Of a DNA stretch of 46,785 nt, positions 16,998-25,125 are shown in pieces. Each line of letters begins with the position of its first letter. The first letter of the stretch is position 1. The notes beneath the pieces were generated by a model. It worked only from the letters and a program-made list of their open reading frames with translations, searched no databases and was not told the origin of the DNA. Position numbers and translations under genes: made by a program. This stretch comes from Erwinia typographi (GTDB lineage: Bacteria; Pseudomonadota; Gammaproteobacteria; Enterobacterales; Enterobacteriaceae): NCBI RefSeq assembly GCF_000773975.1, contig NZ_JRUQ01000003.1:1-46785 (forward strand), given 5' to 3'.

Positions 16998-17986
16998 GAT
17001 ATGGCTCTCCTGATGATTAACGACGGCTCTGCTGGAAGATGCGGATGGTGGCAAGCCACAGAATGGCCGTCCCTCTGCCGGGACAGAACTGGCGTCTGCG
17101 TCCGGCAATCTGCCTGCACGTTTGGGCAACGCTGTTGAAAACGGCAGCCCTGACTGATTTCGTAGGGATTTACCGGCGACTCTTCGTCAGGCGGGGCCTG
17201 GCGCAGGCGCCGCCGATCGGGGCTGACGCCGGGAATGGTGCTCAGCAACAGGCGGGTATAGGGATGCGCCGCGTGGCTCCACATGTTCTCCCTGGGCAGG
17301 ACTTCAACAATGTGCCCGGCGTACATCACGGCTATGCGTGTGGCAATTCGTTCAACCACGGAAATATCGTGGCTGATGAAGAGAATTGAGACGCCGGTTT
17401 GCTGTTGCAGCGCCTGCAGAAGATCGACAATTTGTTTTTGCAGGCTGACGTCAAGCGCCGACACGGGTTCATCACAAACAATCAGCGCCGGTTCCGGCGC
17501 CAGCGCACGGGCGATGTTCAGACGCTGACGCTGCCCGCCAGAAAGCTGGTGGGGAAAACGATCCATCAGCGCGCTATCCAGGCCCACATCGTTAAAAAGC
17601 CGTGCGGCTTTCTCCCGACGCGCCTGACGCGACAGGCCGCTGTGCAGGCTCAACGGCAGATCAACGGCATTCACCGCGCGCTGACGTGGGTCCAGTGCTG
17701 ACAGCGGGTCCTGAAACACCATCTGGATCGCCCGCCGCAGTGGACGCAGCTGGCGCGGCGATAACGCCGCCAGATTAGTGTCACGAAAGTGGATGTCGCC
17801 TTCCTGCACCTGCTGCAACCCTACCAGTGCCTTGCCCAGCGAGGTTTTACCGCAGCCGGATTCGCCAATCAGCGCGAGAACCTCTCCCCGATCGATATGA
17901 AAGCTGACGCGATCGACCGCGGTGAAGGTGGCCGCTGGCGTGGCATAGCGCACCGTCAGTTCCCGCACATCCAGTAAACGGCTCAT
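16994..17986 (-). CDS. oligopeptide-type ABC transporter ATPase (DppF/OppF-like)
   Basis: 330 residues. Walker A is GESGCGKTS, the signature is LSGGQRQRLNIARAL, Walker B is LIVCDEPVSALD, and the H-loop is LFISHD. The C-terminal extension contains the oligopeptide-ATPase cysteine motif (CRFQQRCPNVQADC), which binds an iron-sulfur cluster in some DppD/DppF relatives. ATG 17986 overlaps the stop of the other ATPase gene by four bases, and its own stop overlaps the start of the DszC-like gene. It pairs with the shorter ATPase at 17983-18771. Confidence 0.92.
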   Translation of the reverse strand: MSRLLDVRELTVRYATPAATFTAVDRVSFHIDRGEVLALIGESGCGKTSLGKALVGLQQVQEGDIHFRDTNLAALSPRQLRPLRRAIQMVFQDPLSALDPRQRAVNAVDLPLSLHSGLSRQARREKAARLFNDVGLDSALMDRFPHQLSGGQRQRLNIARALAPEPALIVCDEPVSALDVSLQKQIVDLLQALQQQTGVSILFISHDISVVERIATRIAVMYAGHIVEVLPRENMWSHAAHPYTRLLLSTIPGVSPDRRRLRQAPPDEESPVNPYEISQGCRFQQRCPNVQADCRTQTPVLSRQRDGHSVACHHPHLPAEPSLIIRRAIS

Positions 17987-18771
17987 AGCTGGCCTCCTGC
18001 CACCGACCGGGCATTGAGCAACTGGCGGGTGTAGGCGTGCTGCGGCTGCTGATACAGCCGCGCTGCTGGCTGGGTTTCCAGGCATTCGCCATTACGCAGC
18101 ACGGCCACGCGATCGGCCAGTTCTGCCACTACGCCTAAATCATGGGTAATCAGCAAGATGGCGGTGCCGGTCTCTTGCTGTAGCGCAGCAAGCAACCGGA
18201 TGATTTGCGCCTGAATAGTGACGTCAAGCGCGGTGGTTGGCTCATCGGCAATCAGTAATGCCGGGTTGCCGGCCAGAGCCATGGCGATCACCACGCGCTG
18301 GCGCATACCGCCCGACAGCTGATGCGGATAGCTGGCGTAGCGCTCATCCGCCATCGGAATTCGTACCTGGCGCAGCAGCGCCAGCGCCCGGAATTTGGCT
18401 TCTTTTCGCCCTACCCGATGATGTAAACGGACGGCCTCGGCAATTTGAGCGCCGACCGTCATCAGCGGGTTAAGCGCCGAAAGCGCATCCTGAAAAATCA
18501 TCCCAATACGCCCGCCGCGCAGACGGCCCAGCTCAGCCTGGTTAAAATGGCGGATGTCCCGCCCTTCAAACTCCAGCCGATCGGCCGTGACGATCGCCTC
18601 AGCGGGCAACAGTCCTAATACGGCATAGCCCGTGGTGGTTTTCCCGCTGCCCGATTCGCCGACCAGCGCCAGCGTTTCCCCCGCCTCAATCGAGAAGTCC
18701 AGCTGCTTTACGGCAGCCTGAGCCTGACCACGGTAGGTGATGGTGAGATTTCTAACCTCTAACAGCGCCAT
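17983..18771 (-). CDS. oligopeptide-type ABC transporter ATPase (DppD/OppD-like, short form)
   Basis: 262 residues with Walker [10 protein letters not shown], signature [15 protein letters not shown], Walker [13 protein letters not shown] and switch THD. It ends soon after the ABC core and lacks the C-terminal cysteine motif of long OppD proteins, unlike its partner ATPase. It is the first ATPase of the transporter and starts one base into the stop codon of the permease gene before it (TAATG), indicating coupled translation. Confidence 0.92.
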   Translation of the reverse strand: MALLEVRNLTITYRGQAQAAVKQLDFSIEAGETLALVGESGSGKTTTGYAVLGLLPAEAIVTADRLEFEGRDIRHFNQAELGRLRGGRIGMIFQDALSALNPLMTVGAQIAEAVRLHHRVGRKEAKFRALALLRQVRIPMADERYASYPHQLSGGMRQRVVIAMALAGNPALLIADEPTTALDVTIQAQIIRLLAALQQETGTAILLITHDLGVVAELADRVAVLRNGECLETQPAARLYQQPQHAYTRQLLNARSVAGGQL

Positions 18772-19613
18772 TATTGCAGCCTCCCACGTTGCGGATTAAT
18801 CACATCATTGATGGCCCGGCCAAGCAGGCTCAGGGATGCAACGGTAATAAAGATGGCGATCCCTGGAATGGCGGAGATATATCCGGCGCTGCGCAATACG
18901 TCTCTCCCCTGTCCAATCATGCTGCCCCACGACACCACATTGGGATCGCCCATGCCGAGGAACGCCAGCGCGGCTTCGGTCAAAATGGCATGACCAACCA
19001 GCATTGCCAGCATCGCCACTACCGGTATCAATACGTTGGGTAAAATGTGTAGCCACAAAATGTGCAGGTCACGCATCCCCATCACTTTACCGGCCAGCAC
19101 AAAGTCGAGGTTCCGCAGTCGACGGGCTTCGCCACGCGCGATGCGCGCAACATTAGGCCAGGATGTGGCGGCAATACCGAATGTAATGGTCGAAACGGTT
19201 GGGCCGAGGATCAGCACCAGCACCAGCGTGAACAGCAGCGAAGGCATGATCTGAAACAGCTCGGTAATGCGCATCAGCTGGTTGTCGACCCAGCCGCCAT
19301 AGAAACCGGCGATGGTCCCGATGACCAGGCCCAGCAGAGCCGTCAGCAATCCGGCAGACAGACCAATTGACAGCGACAGGCGCGCCCCCCAGGCAATGCC
19401 GCTCCAGATATCGCGCCCCAGCGTATCGGTGCCAAGCCAGTGCGCCGCACTCTGGCCCGGGGCGAGGTACGGACGAGCAATCATGGCGGTCGGATCGCTG
19501 GTGGTAAGCCAGGGAGCAAGTAAGGCAATCGCCACAATCAGCAGCAAAATGAAGGCTCCGCACCAGCCGCTGGCATGAATGCCTCTGGGTTTCAGCAAAC
19601 TGAGCGCACTCAT
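18771..19613 (-). CDS. oligopeptide-type ABC transporter permease (DppC/OppC-like)
   Basis: 280 residues with about six membrane segments. The N-terminal family pattern LGTDTLGRDIWSGIAWGARL is present, and the cytoplasmic coupling loop is DFVLAGKVMGMRDLHILWLH, ending in ILPNVL. ALAFLGMGDPNVVSWGSMIG is the typical DppC ending. Its ATGA overlaps the stop of the partner permease gene. It forms the membrane channel with the protein at 19610-20605. Confidence 0.92.
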   Translation of the reverse strand: MSALSLLKPRGIHASGWCGAFILLLIVAIALLAPWLTTSDPTAMIARPYLAPGQSAAHWLGTDTLGRDIWSGIAWGARLSLSIGLSAGLLTALLGLVIGTIAGFYGGWVDNQLMRITELFQIMPSLLFTLVLVLILGPTVSTITFGIAATSWPNVARIARGEARRLRNLDFVLAGKVMGMRDLHILWLHILPNVLIPVVAMLAMLVGHAILTEAALAFLGMGDPNVVSWGSMIGQGRDVLRSAGYISAIPGIAIFITVASLSLLGRAINDVINPQRGRLQ

Positions 19614-20605
19614 AAATGTCCCCCGCTACGGCTACGAGGATCGAGGGCGGCATGTACCAGCTCCGTTAGCAGATTCACGACCACCACAAACAGCGAGGTG
19701 ACAAATAAGATGCCCAGCAGCAAATTCACATCGCGCGTGGATACCGCCGACAGCGCCAGCTGGCCCAGCCCCGGCCAGGCGAACACCGTTTCAATCGTTA
19801 CCGAGCCACTCAACATTGCGCCAAACTGTAAGCCGGTCAGCGTCACTACCGGCAGCAATGCGTTAGGGATAATATGACGCCATATCAGGCGGAAACGGCT
19901 GCACCCTTTGGCGCGTGCCGTGCGGACGAAATCCTGTAGCGCTACGCCGCGAACCGACTCCTGCATCAGGCGGATATAGAGCGCGAGATAACTAAAGGCG
20001 AGGCATCCAGCAGGCATCAGCAGATGGCGCGTCACGTCCCAGAACCGGGCGAAGCCGGATAAATCGGCCCCCATGGTGCTGTCTCCGCTGGAGGGCAGCC
20101 ACCCCAGTTTTACGGTAAACACCACCACCACCATCAGCCCAAGCCAGAACACCGGCATGGCAAAACCCAACGTGGCGATCAGGCCAATGAAACGTTCAAC
20201 GACGGTCCTGCGCGTTACTGCCGCAATCACCCCCAGCATTGTCCCCAGCATCACGGCGATCAGCAGCGCAACCCCCATCAGCAGCAGCGTGGATGAGAGC
20301 CGTTCGGCGATCAGCTGCGTCACCGATTCGCTATAGCGAAACGACCAGCCGAGATCAAAGCTGAGCACGTTTTTCAGATAGGAGAAGAACTGAATCATCA
20401 GGGGCTGGTCGCTGCCGAACTGGCTGCGCAGCTGTGCCATAAATTCCGGCGTTGCGGCCCCCGCTTCCCCGGCGATCACGTCGGCCAGGTCGCCGGGCAC
20501 GCTTTTCAGCAGGAAAAAATTAAGGATGATAACCATAAACGCCACCGGCAGCGCCTGTAACAGCCGGGCCAGCAGCGGATGCAGTTTGAAGCGTGACGGC
20601 TTCAC
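19610..20605 (-). CDS. oligopeptide-type ABC transporter permease (DppB/OppB-like)
   Basis: 331 residues with an N-terminal membrane segment (FMVIILNFFLLKSVPGD), a periplasmic region and five further membrane segments. The coupling loop reads DFVRTARAKGCSRFRLIWRH, then IIPNAL, and the end has TVFAWPGLGQLALSAVSTRD, all typical of DppB. The start is GTG at 20605, whose GTGA overlaps the stop of the SfnG-like gene. It is the first transporter gene of the operon. Confidence 0.92.
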   Translation of the reverse strand: MKPSRFKLHPLLARLLQALPVAFMVIILNFFLLKSVPGDLADVIAGEAGAATPEFMAQLRSQFGSDQPLMIQFFSYLKNVLSFDLGWSFRYSESVTQLIAERLSSTLLLMGVALLIAVMLGTMLGVIAAVTRRTVVERFIGLIATLGFAMPVFWLGLMVVVVFTVKLGWLPSSGDSTMGADLSGFARFWDVTRHLLMPAGCLAFSYLALYIRLMQESVRGVALQDFVRTARAKGCSRFRLIWRHIIPNALLPVVTLTGLQFGAMLSGSVTIETVFAWPGLGQLALSAVSTRDVNLLLGILFVTSLFVVVVNLLTELVHAALDPRSRSGGHL

Positions 20606-21765
20606 AGGCGCAGCCCCGCTTGTTTCATCAACGGCAGTACCGCTTCGCCGAAGTAAGCAAGATCGGGCGCGTAGTCGTAAAATGCCACCTGCACGCCATC
20701 GCAGCCTGCCTGTTGCAGACGCTGCATATAAGCAACTATCTGTTCCGGTGAGCCGACCAGCTGAATATTGCCGCCAACGATTTTTTGGTCGCGCTGATGG
20801 CCGAGAAAGGCCTGGCTATCGCGCTTTCTTGAAGACGCGAAGAAATTATCCACCGCGACTTCGTCCTGCGCGGCAACAATGGCGCGGTAGTAATCCCACG
20901 CCTCTTTCTCCGTGGGGCGGCAGATGACCATTGGATTGATTAACGTTCGCAGCGTGCGCTGTTGTAACGCGGCAGCGGCTCTGATACGCGCCGTGTGCGC
21001 GGGCAGCGCCGCCAGCGCGGCCTCAATCTCTGCCCCCGCCGGGCTGGTGATAAAGACCAGGTCAGAGTGACGAGACGCGTAATCAATCCCTGCCTGGGAG
21101 CCGGTGGCATTGACCAGCAGCGGTCGCGCATAGCGCGGTTTGGCCGTTACCCAGCCCTCTTCGCTCGACCAGAATTCCCCCCTGAAGGTCACCTGTTGGT
21201 CATCAAGCCAGTAACGTTTGAGCAGCGCGACAAACTCTTCTGCCATGCGGTAGCGCGTATCGTGCTCAATTTGCGGCGCACCAAACATACGGGCATAGCT
21301 GTCCTGATTGCCGGTGACCATATTCAGCCCCCAACGCCCGCCTGAAATCAGATCCAGCGAGGCGCCAAAACGCGCCAGGTGCAGCGGATGCCATGGCCCA
21401 TATAAAATATGCAGGGTAGAAATCAGCAGGATGCGGGAGGTCACCGCGCTCAACGCCGCCGTGGTCATAAACGGGTCGATACTGTGTTCGCGATAGCGGA
21501 TTTCGCCGCCGTAGCCGCCCTTCGGATTCCACTCCGCAAGGCCGAAGACCAAATCGAACCCCAGCGCTTCCGCGTCGAGGGTCAGCCGTTTGTTATAGTC
21601 AAAGTGCCAGTCAGTGGTGCGTTCCAGCCGTGAAGGGCTCCAGCCGCCGTTCTGAATGGGCAGAAACAGGCCCAGCAAAAACGGTTGCTGGAGCACGCTG
21701 TGCAGCGGGCTGCCCACGATATCTGCGGGGGAAACGTCGTCAAAACCTGAATAAAGCGAAGTCAT
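20602..21765 (-). CDS. SfnG/SsuD-like FMNH2-dependent monooxygenase (bacterial luciferase fold)
   Basis: 387 residues of the luciferase-like monooxygenase family, group C, near dimethylsulfone monooxygenase SfnG. Visible features are the N-terminal strand FLLGLFLPIQNGGW, RTTDWHFDYNKRLTLDAEAL, GFDLVFGLAEW, LHLARFGASLDLISGGRWGL followed by NMVTG, and near the C-terminus VGSPEQIVAYMQ. Such enzymes use FMNH2 and oxygen to break C-S bonds. It is the first gene of the nine-gene minus-strand operon, so it is likely to act on the transported compound. Other LLM subfamilies such as RutA-like cannot be ruled out. Confidence 0.87.
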   Translation of the reverse strand: MTSLYSGFDDVSPADIVGSPLHSVLQQPFLLGLFLPIQNGGWSPSRLERTTDWHFDYNKRLTLDAEALGFDLVFGLAEWNPKGGYGGEIRYREHSIDPFMTTAALSAVTSRILLISTLHILYGPWHPLHLARFGASLDLISGGRWGLNMVTGNQDSYARMFGAPQIEHDTRYRMAEEFVALLKRYWLDDQQVTFRGEFWSSEEGWVTAKPRYARPLLVNATGSQAGIDYASRHSDLVFITSPAGAEIEAALAALPAHTARIRAAAALQQRTLRTLINPMVICRPTEKEAWDYYRAIVAAQDEVAVDNFFASSRKRDSQAFLGHQRDQKIVGGNIQLVGSPEQIVAYMQRLQQAGCDGVQVAFYDYAPDLAYFGEAVLPLMKQAGLRL

Positions 21766-21944
21766 GTTCGGCCCGGTATGGTTGATGATGGGCCAATACT
21801 AGTGAGGGGATTTAGGGTACTGAAATGAGAAATGGATATATTTTTATGCTTTTATAAGCAATGGACGGCTTCGCCAGCCGTTAACTTTAATTAACACAAT
21901 GATAAATAATAAATATTTCAGGATCGACCTGCTTCGGCGCACTA

Positions 21945-21973
21945 AAAACCTATCCTGAATGCTAATAGGTTTT
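21945..21973. other. inverted repeat downstream of the LysR gene
   Basis: AAAACCTAT at 21945-21953 and ATAGGTTTT at 21965-21973 form a perfect nine-base inverted repeat around an 11-base loop, 15 bp past the LysR stop. On the minus strand the second arm runs into TTTTT, so it may be a weak terminator for the LysR gene. It also lies in the 223-bp region in front of the operon start (21765) and could be a regulator site. That region also has a small hairpin ACGGCT/AGCCGT at 21865-21881. Confidence 0.4.
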
Positions 21974-21988
21974 CCTCATCACCTAATA

Positions 21989-22864
21989 TTATTGCGGATG
22001 CTGCTGCGCTCTGAAGCCACTCGCCAACAGTTCAAACGCCTGCTTTACCAGCGTCTGATTGGTGCCGGGCCTTATCCAGAGGAAAAACTGCGTGTCTGGC
22101 AAACGGGGCAAGCCATCGCTCTCACCCAGCACGCGCATTTCGCTGTCCAGCAGTTCAATACTCCGTGCGGTAACGCCTAACCGGGCCTTCACCGCTGCTT
22201 TGATGCCTAACAGGTTGGAGGTGGTATAAGCCGGTGTCCAGCGAACCTGCGCGGCATCCAGCGCCTCAATCGCCACCCGGCGAAAAATGCTGGGGTAGTC
22301 CGCGAGGATCAGCGGCAGTGGAGAATGAGGGCGATGCTGATACTGCGCTGAACAGATCCACACGGTCGGCGACGTTCTTAGCAGCACGCCTTCCAGTTGA
22401 GGATCGAAACGGGTTGAAATCGTCATATCCACTTCGCCACGATGCAGCGCTTCCATCAAAAAGGGGCTGCGGCCAACGTCCAGCTCAATATTGAGTGACG
22501 GAGCCCAACGCGCAATCTGGCTGAGCAGCGTCGGCAACAGGGTGTCTGCCACATCATGTGGCGAGCCAATACGCAGTACGCCGGAAAAGCGACTGTCTTT
22601 TAACGAGCGAAGCGCATCATCATTAAGTAACAGCAGATCCCGCGCATAGCTCAGCAGATGCTGGCCATGCTGCGTCAGGCGTTTGGTTCTGCCCTCTTTT
22701 TCAAACAGCGCCGTGCCGACCAGCGTTTCCAGCCGTTGCATCTGCTGGCTTACTGCCCCCTGCGTTCGCCCTAAACGGATACCGGCTTTGCTGAAGGTGT
22801 GCAAATCGGCCACGGCGATAAAAGTACGCAGGAGTTCGATATCAAGATTTTCCGCTACGGACAT
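21989..22864 (-). CDS. LysR-family transcriptional regulator, likely of the organosulfur operon
   Basis: 291 residues. The N-terminal helix-turn-helix reads LDIELLRTFIAVADLHTFSK, then AGIRLGRTQGAVSQQMQRLE and VGTALFEKEGRTKRLTQHG, a clear LysR pattern. The effector domain starts near GVLRIGSPHDVADTLLPTLL. It is transcribed in the same direction as the nine-gene operon and ends 223 bp before its first gene, so it is the obvious candidate regulator. A perfect palindrome TGTCATGACA (22887-22896) lies upstream of its start and may be its own control site. The effector is unknown. Confidence 0.9.
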   Translation of the reverse strand: MSVAENLDIELLRTFIAVADLHTFSKAGIRLGRTQGAVSQQMQRLETLVGTALFEKEGRTKRLTQHGQHLLSYARDLLLLNDDALRSLKDSRFSGVLRIGSPHDVADTLLPTLLSQIARWAPSLNIELDVGRSPFLMEALHRGEVDMTISTRFDPQLEGVLLRTSPTVWICSAQYQHRPHSPLPLILADYPSIFRRVAIEALDAAQVRWTPAYTTSNLLGIKAAVKARLGVTARSIELLDSEMRVLGESDGLPRLPDTQFFLWIRPGTNQTLVKQAFELLASGFRAQQHPQ

Positions 22865-22925
22865 GGTGTCAATTTGCCTTAATAGATGTCATGACAGGCA
22901 TTCTAGTCGTCCTGGCTGGCTTAAA

Positions 22926-23504
22926 TTAAATATGATTTTTTAATAACCTGTACCAGTGCGACCGGACAAAGCGCCGGCGTTTTTTTTCTGCACTCACTAA
23001 TTCAAAATGCTGGCCAAATACTTTTGCGATGACGGCGGGTGACATTTCCATGTCCCGGGGAGAATTATCCATCGCCCAGATCAGATGGGTTCCCCCCGGC
23101 TTCAGAAGGCGACTGACTTCAGATGCATATTTTAACTGTCCCGGCAGATCAAGACAGTGAAAACAGCCTACGTCAAAAGAGACGTCGAAGGGTCCAGCGA
23201 TACCATCAAGGTGAGTGACATCTCCAACATGAAAATCCGGTGAGGGATAATTTTCCCGGACGCGATCCCGGGCTTTCTGAATCGCCACGGCTGAGAAGTC
23301 AACGGAAGTCATCCTGACCCCCTGCCTGGCGAAATAGTCAGAAAACAGGCCGATACCGCAGCCAAGTTCCAGCGCATTTTCAGGGGAAGTTTCCTGAATA
23401 AGTGTTTTAAGCTCCGCCGGAACACGGACATCCGTCCACATAAGATGCCCGATACCTGAGCGATACGCCTCATCGAAGTCACTGTTTTTATCTGGTGCGC
23501 CCAT
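22926..23504 (-). CDS. class I SAM-dependent methyltransferase
   Basis: 192 residues. Motif I LELGCGIG is at 45-52, an acidic strand-two end is in MTSVDFS, and further motifs are FHVGDVTHLD, FDVSFDVGCFHCL and LLKPGGTHLIW. The pattern resembles small tellurite- or thiol-type methyltransferases (a thiopurine- or halide-methyltransferase-like layout), but the substrate is not determined. It is divergent from the MarR gene with a 78-bp operator-rich gap, so MarR probably controls it. A detoxifying methylation induced by a small molecule is a reasonable guess. Confidence 0.87.
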   Translation of the reverse strand: MGAPDKNSDFDEAYRSGIGHLMWTDVRVPAELKTLIQETSPENALELGCGIGLFSDYFARQGVRMTSVDFSAVAIQKARDRVRENYPSPDFHVGDVTHLDGIAGPFDVSFDVGCFHCLDLPGQLKYASEVSRLLKPGGTHLIWAMDNSPRDMEMSPAVIAKVFGQHFELVSAEKKRRRFVRSHWYRLLKNHI

Positions 23505-23548
23505 ATCTATTCCTTATCTGATGTTGAGAGAAGCGGTATTTTTACTTG

Positions 23549-23585
23549 TACATAGCATGCTATACATAGTACATAGCATACTATG
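23549..23585. promoter_or_regulatory. MarR operator with repeated TACATAGCAT sites
   Basis: TACATAGCAT occurs twice, at 23549-23558 and 23570-23579, spaced 21 bp (two helical turns). The first copy belongs to the perfect palindrome ATAGCATGCTAT (23552-23563). The second lies within CATAGTA-N7-TACTATG (23565-23585), whose end includes the marR-type start codon. The layout in the divergent gap suggests that a MarR dimer binds two sites on one face and represses both genes. Confidence 0.65.
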
Positions 23586-24029
23586 AAAATCAATCGCAAT
23601 GCACAATGGGCACCAGAAACCATTGCCACTTTCTGGATAAATCAGGCATCCCGCCTGCTGATGCGCACGTTTGAACAACGTCTGCGTCCGCTTAACTTTG
23701 GTATGGCCTATCTTCCTGTGGCAATCGCGCTGGAGGAAAAAGGCGATATGCAACAAAAGCAGCTGGCGGATTATGCCAGCGTTGAACAACCGACAATGGC
23801 CGCTTTGCTGGTCAGGATGGAGCGGGATGGCCTGATAGTGCGTAAACCGCACCCGGTGGATAAACGATCAAGTTACATTTCGCTTACCAGGCAGGCGCGG
23901 GTGACGCTTCCACAGGTTAAAGAAAGCCTTTTTGATGTAGTTGAACAGGCAACCAACGGGATGAGTGACGAGGAGTGTTCTGCGCTCGTGTCGTCATTAC
24001 AACGAATGATAAAAAACCTTGAGACCTGA
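23583..24029 (+). CDS. MarR-family transcriptional regulator
   Basis: 148 residues with the MarR winged helix: INQASRLLMRTFEQRLRPLN, QKQLADYASVEQPTMAALLV, RMERDGLIVRKPHPVDKRSS and YISLTRQAR. The ATG at 23583 is the only sensible start (an in-frame stop lies nine bases upstream), yet it has no ribosome binding site and lies inside the operator. The mRNA may thus be leaderless or poorly translated. It is divergent from the methyltransferase and probably represses both genes until a small ligand binds. Confidence 0.92.
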   Translation: MKINRNAQWAPETIATFWINQASRLLMRTFEQRLRPLNFGMAYLPVAIALEEKGDMQQKQLADYASVEQPTMAALLVRMERDGLIVRKPHPVDKRSSYISLTRQARVTLPQVKESLFDVVEQATNGMSDEECSALVSSLQRMIKNLET

Positions 24030-24049
24030 GATGCTCCGCTAACGCATTT

Positions 24050-24076
24050 CCCGGGCACCTCAGCGAAGTGCCCGGG
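24050..24076. terminator. hairpin between convergent marR-type and ssuA genes
   Basis: CCCGGGCAC, nine loop bases and GTGCCCGGG form a strong GC stem between the MarR stop and the ssuA stop. T-rich sequence occurs only a little further on each side, so it is a plausible two-way terminator without an ideal T tail. Confidence 0.6.
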
Positions 24077-24083
24077 CATCACC

Positions 24084-25031
24084 TTACTTTTTATCTTCTG
24101 ACCAGGTTGCGCTGCTGATATCAACTTTAACCGGCAGCAGGCCGATTTGGGTAAATTTATCGGCCAGCTTCTGCTGTTCCTTAAACACTTCCGGCGTCAT
24201 CCGCTCGGCGCCAAACGGCATTCTCGCCAGCGCACGTTCCCAGACAGGCTGAGCCAGCCCGGTAGAGAGGGATAAGATTTTCGCGGCTTCCTGCTGATTC
24301 TGGTTGGCCCAGCGACTTAAGGCGCCAAGCCGATCGATAACCTGCTTCGCGGTTTCAGGATAGGTATCGGCAAACTTACGGCTGGCCAGATAAAAGGTGT
24401 AATGCGGAACCAGACCCTCAGCATTCTTTATCAGGCGCGCCTTAGCGTTAGTCTCGACTTCCGCATAATAAGGGTCCCAGATAACCCACGCATCAACCGC
24501 GCCGCGCTGGAAAGCCGCGCGTGCGTCTGCCGGCGGTAAATAAACCGGGGTAATATCTTTATAACTCAGCCCGGCATTTTCCAGCGCGGCCACCAGCAGA
24601 TAATTAACATCCGAACCTTTATTCAGCGCTACACGCTTACCCTTCAGATCGGCGACGTTTTTGATGGCGGAATCCTGCGGGACGAGGATGGCTTCCGTTT
24701 TGGGGTTTGCCGGAGAGTGTGCGAGATAAACCAGATCGGCTTTTGCAGCCTGCGCGATCGTTGGGGGCGCGTCCCCGGTCGCCGCCATATCAATACTGCC
24801 GACGTTCAGCCCTTCCAGCATTTGCGGACCAGCGGGAAACTCAACCCAATGCACGGCAATGCCCTGCTTTTTAAAGTCGCTGTCGAGCGTCCCCCGATAT
24901 TTCAGCAGGGCAAAAATATTGGCTTTTTGAAAACCAATATTGAGTGTTTTTGGTGCCTCTTCCGCCTGCGTGTTGAAAATAAAAGCGGCCTGCGCAGCAA
25001 CGAATAGCGCGCTTAATAAAAGTTTCTTCAT
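24084..25031 (-). CDS. ssuA: aliphatic sulfonate periplasmic binding protein SsuA
   Basis: Binds sulfonates in the periplasm for uptake. 315 residues from ATG 25031, preceded by CAGGAAAAAGAG; the open frame extends further but without family likeness. Signal peptide residues 1-23 (cleavage after NTQA). The mature part has LNIGFQKANIFALLKYRGTL, HWVEFPAGPQMLEGLNVGSI, DMAATGDAPP, LKGKRVALNKGSDVNYLL and VDAWVIWDPYYAEVE, as in SsuA/TauA-type proteins. No ssuB or ssuC is next to it; they must lie elsewhere. The gene upstream carries an SsuA-like domain that is clearly a paralogue of this protein. Confidence 0.92.
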   Translation of the reverse strand: MKKLLLSALFVAAQAAFIFNTQAEEAPKTLNIGFQKANIFALLKYRGTLDSDFKKQGIAVHWVEFPAGPQMLEGLNVGSIDMAATGDAPPTIAQAAKADLVYLAHSPANPKTEAILVPQDSAIKNVADLKGKRVALNKGSDVNYLLVAALENAGLSYKDITPVYLPPADARAAFQRGAVDAWVIWDPYYAEVETNAKARLIKNAEGLVPHYTFYLASRKFADTYPETAKQVIDRLGALSRWANQNQQEAAKILSLSTGLAQPVWERALARMPFGAERMTPEVFKEQQKLADKFTQIGLLPVKVDISSATWSEDKK

Positions 25032-25047
25032 CTCTTTTTCCTGAGTG

Positions 25048-25068
25048 ATGTTGTAATTAGCGCAACAT
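25048..25068. promoter_or_regulatory. inverted repeat in the ssuA leader
   Basis: ATGTTG, nine bases and CAACAT form a perfect inverted repeat 16 bp upstream of the ssuA start. Size and spacing would suit a LysR-type regulator such as Cbl or CysB, which control sulfonate genes in enterics, but nothing further supports this. GCTTAGC also occurs twice nearby (25088-25094, 25110-25116). Confidence 0.3.
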
Positions 25069-25125
25069 AGCAAACACGGACTTAACGGCTTAGCGACAAA
25101 AAATCCTATGCTTAGCTAAAAATGG

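Noticed and set aside
16994..18085. Longer N-terminus of the DppF-like ATPase and of the DszC-like protein before it
   Set aside because: The extra residues are translated from the overlapping neighbour gene in another frame and do not resemble the families; internal ATGs with ribosome sites fit better.
25046..25064. Tus/Ter-like sequence GATGTTGTAATTAG in the ssuA leader
   Set aside because: The core ATGTTGTAA matches Ter sites, but the conserved C needed for fork locking is T, and the orientation would block forks moving toward dif, which is wrong. Better explained as part of an inverted repeat.
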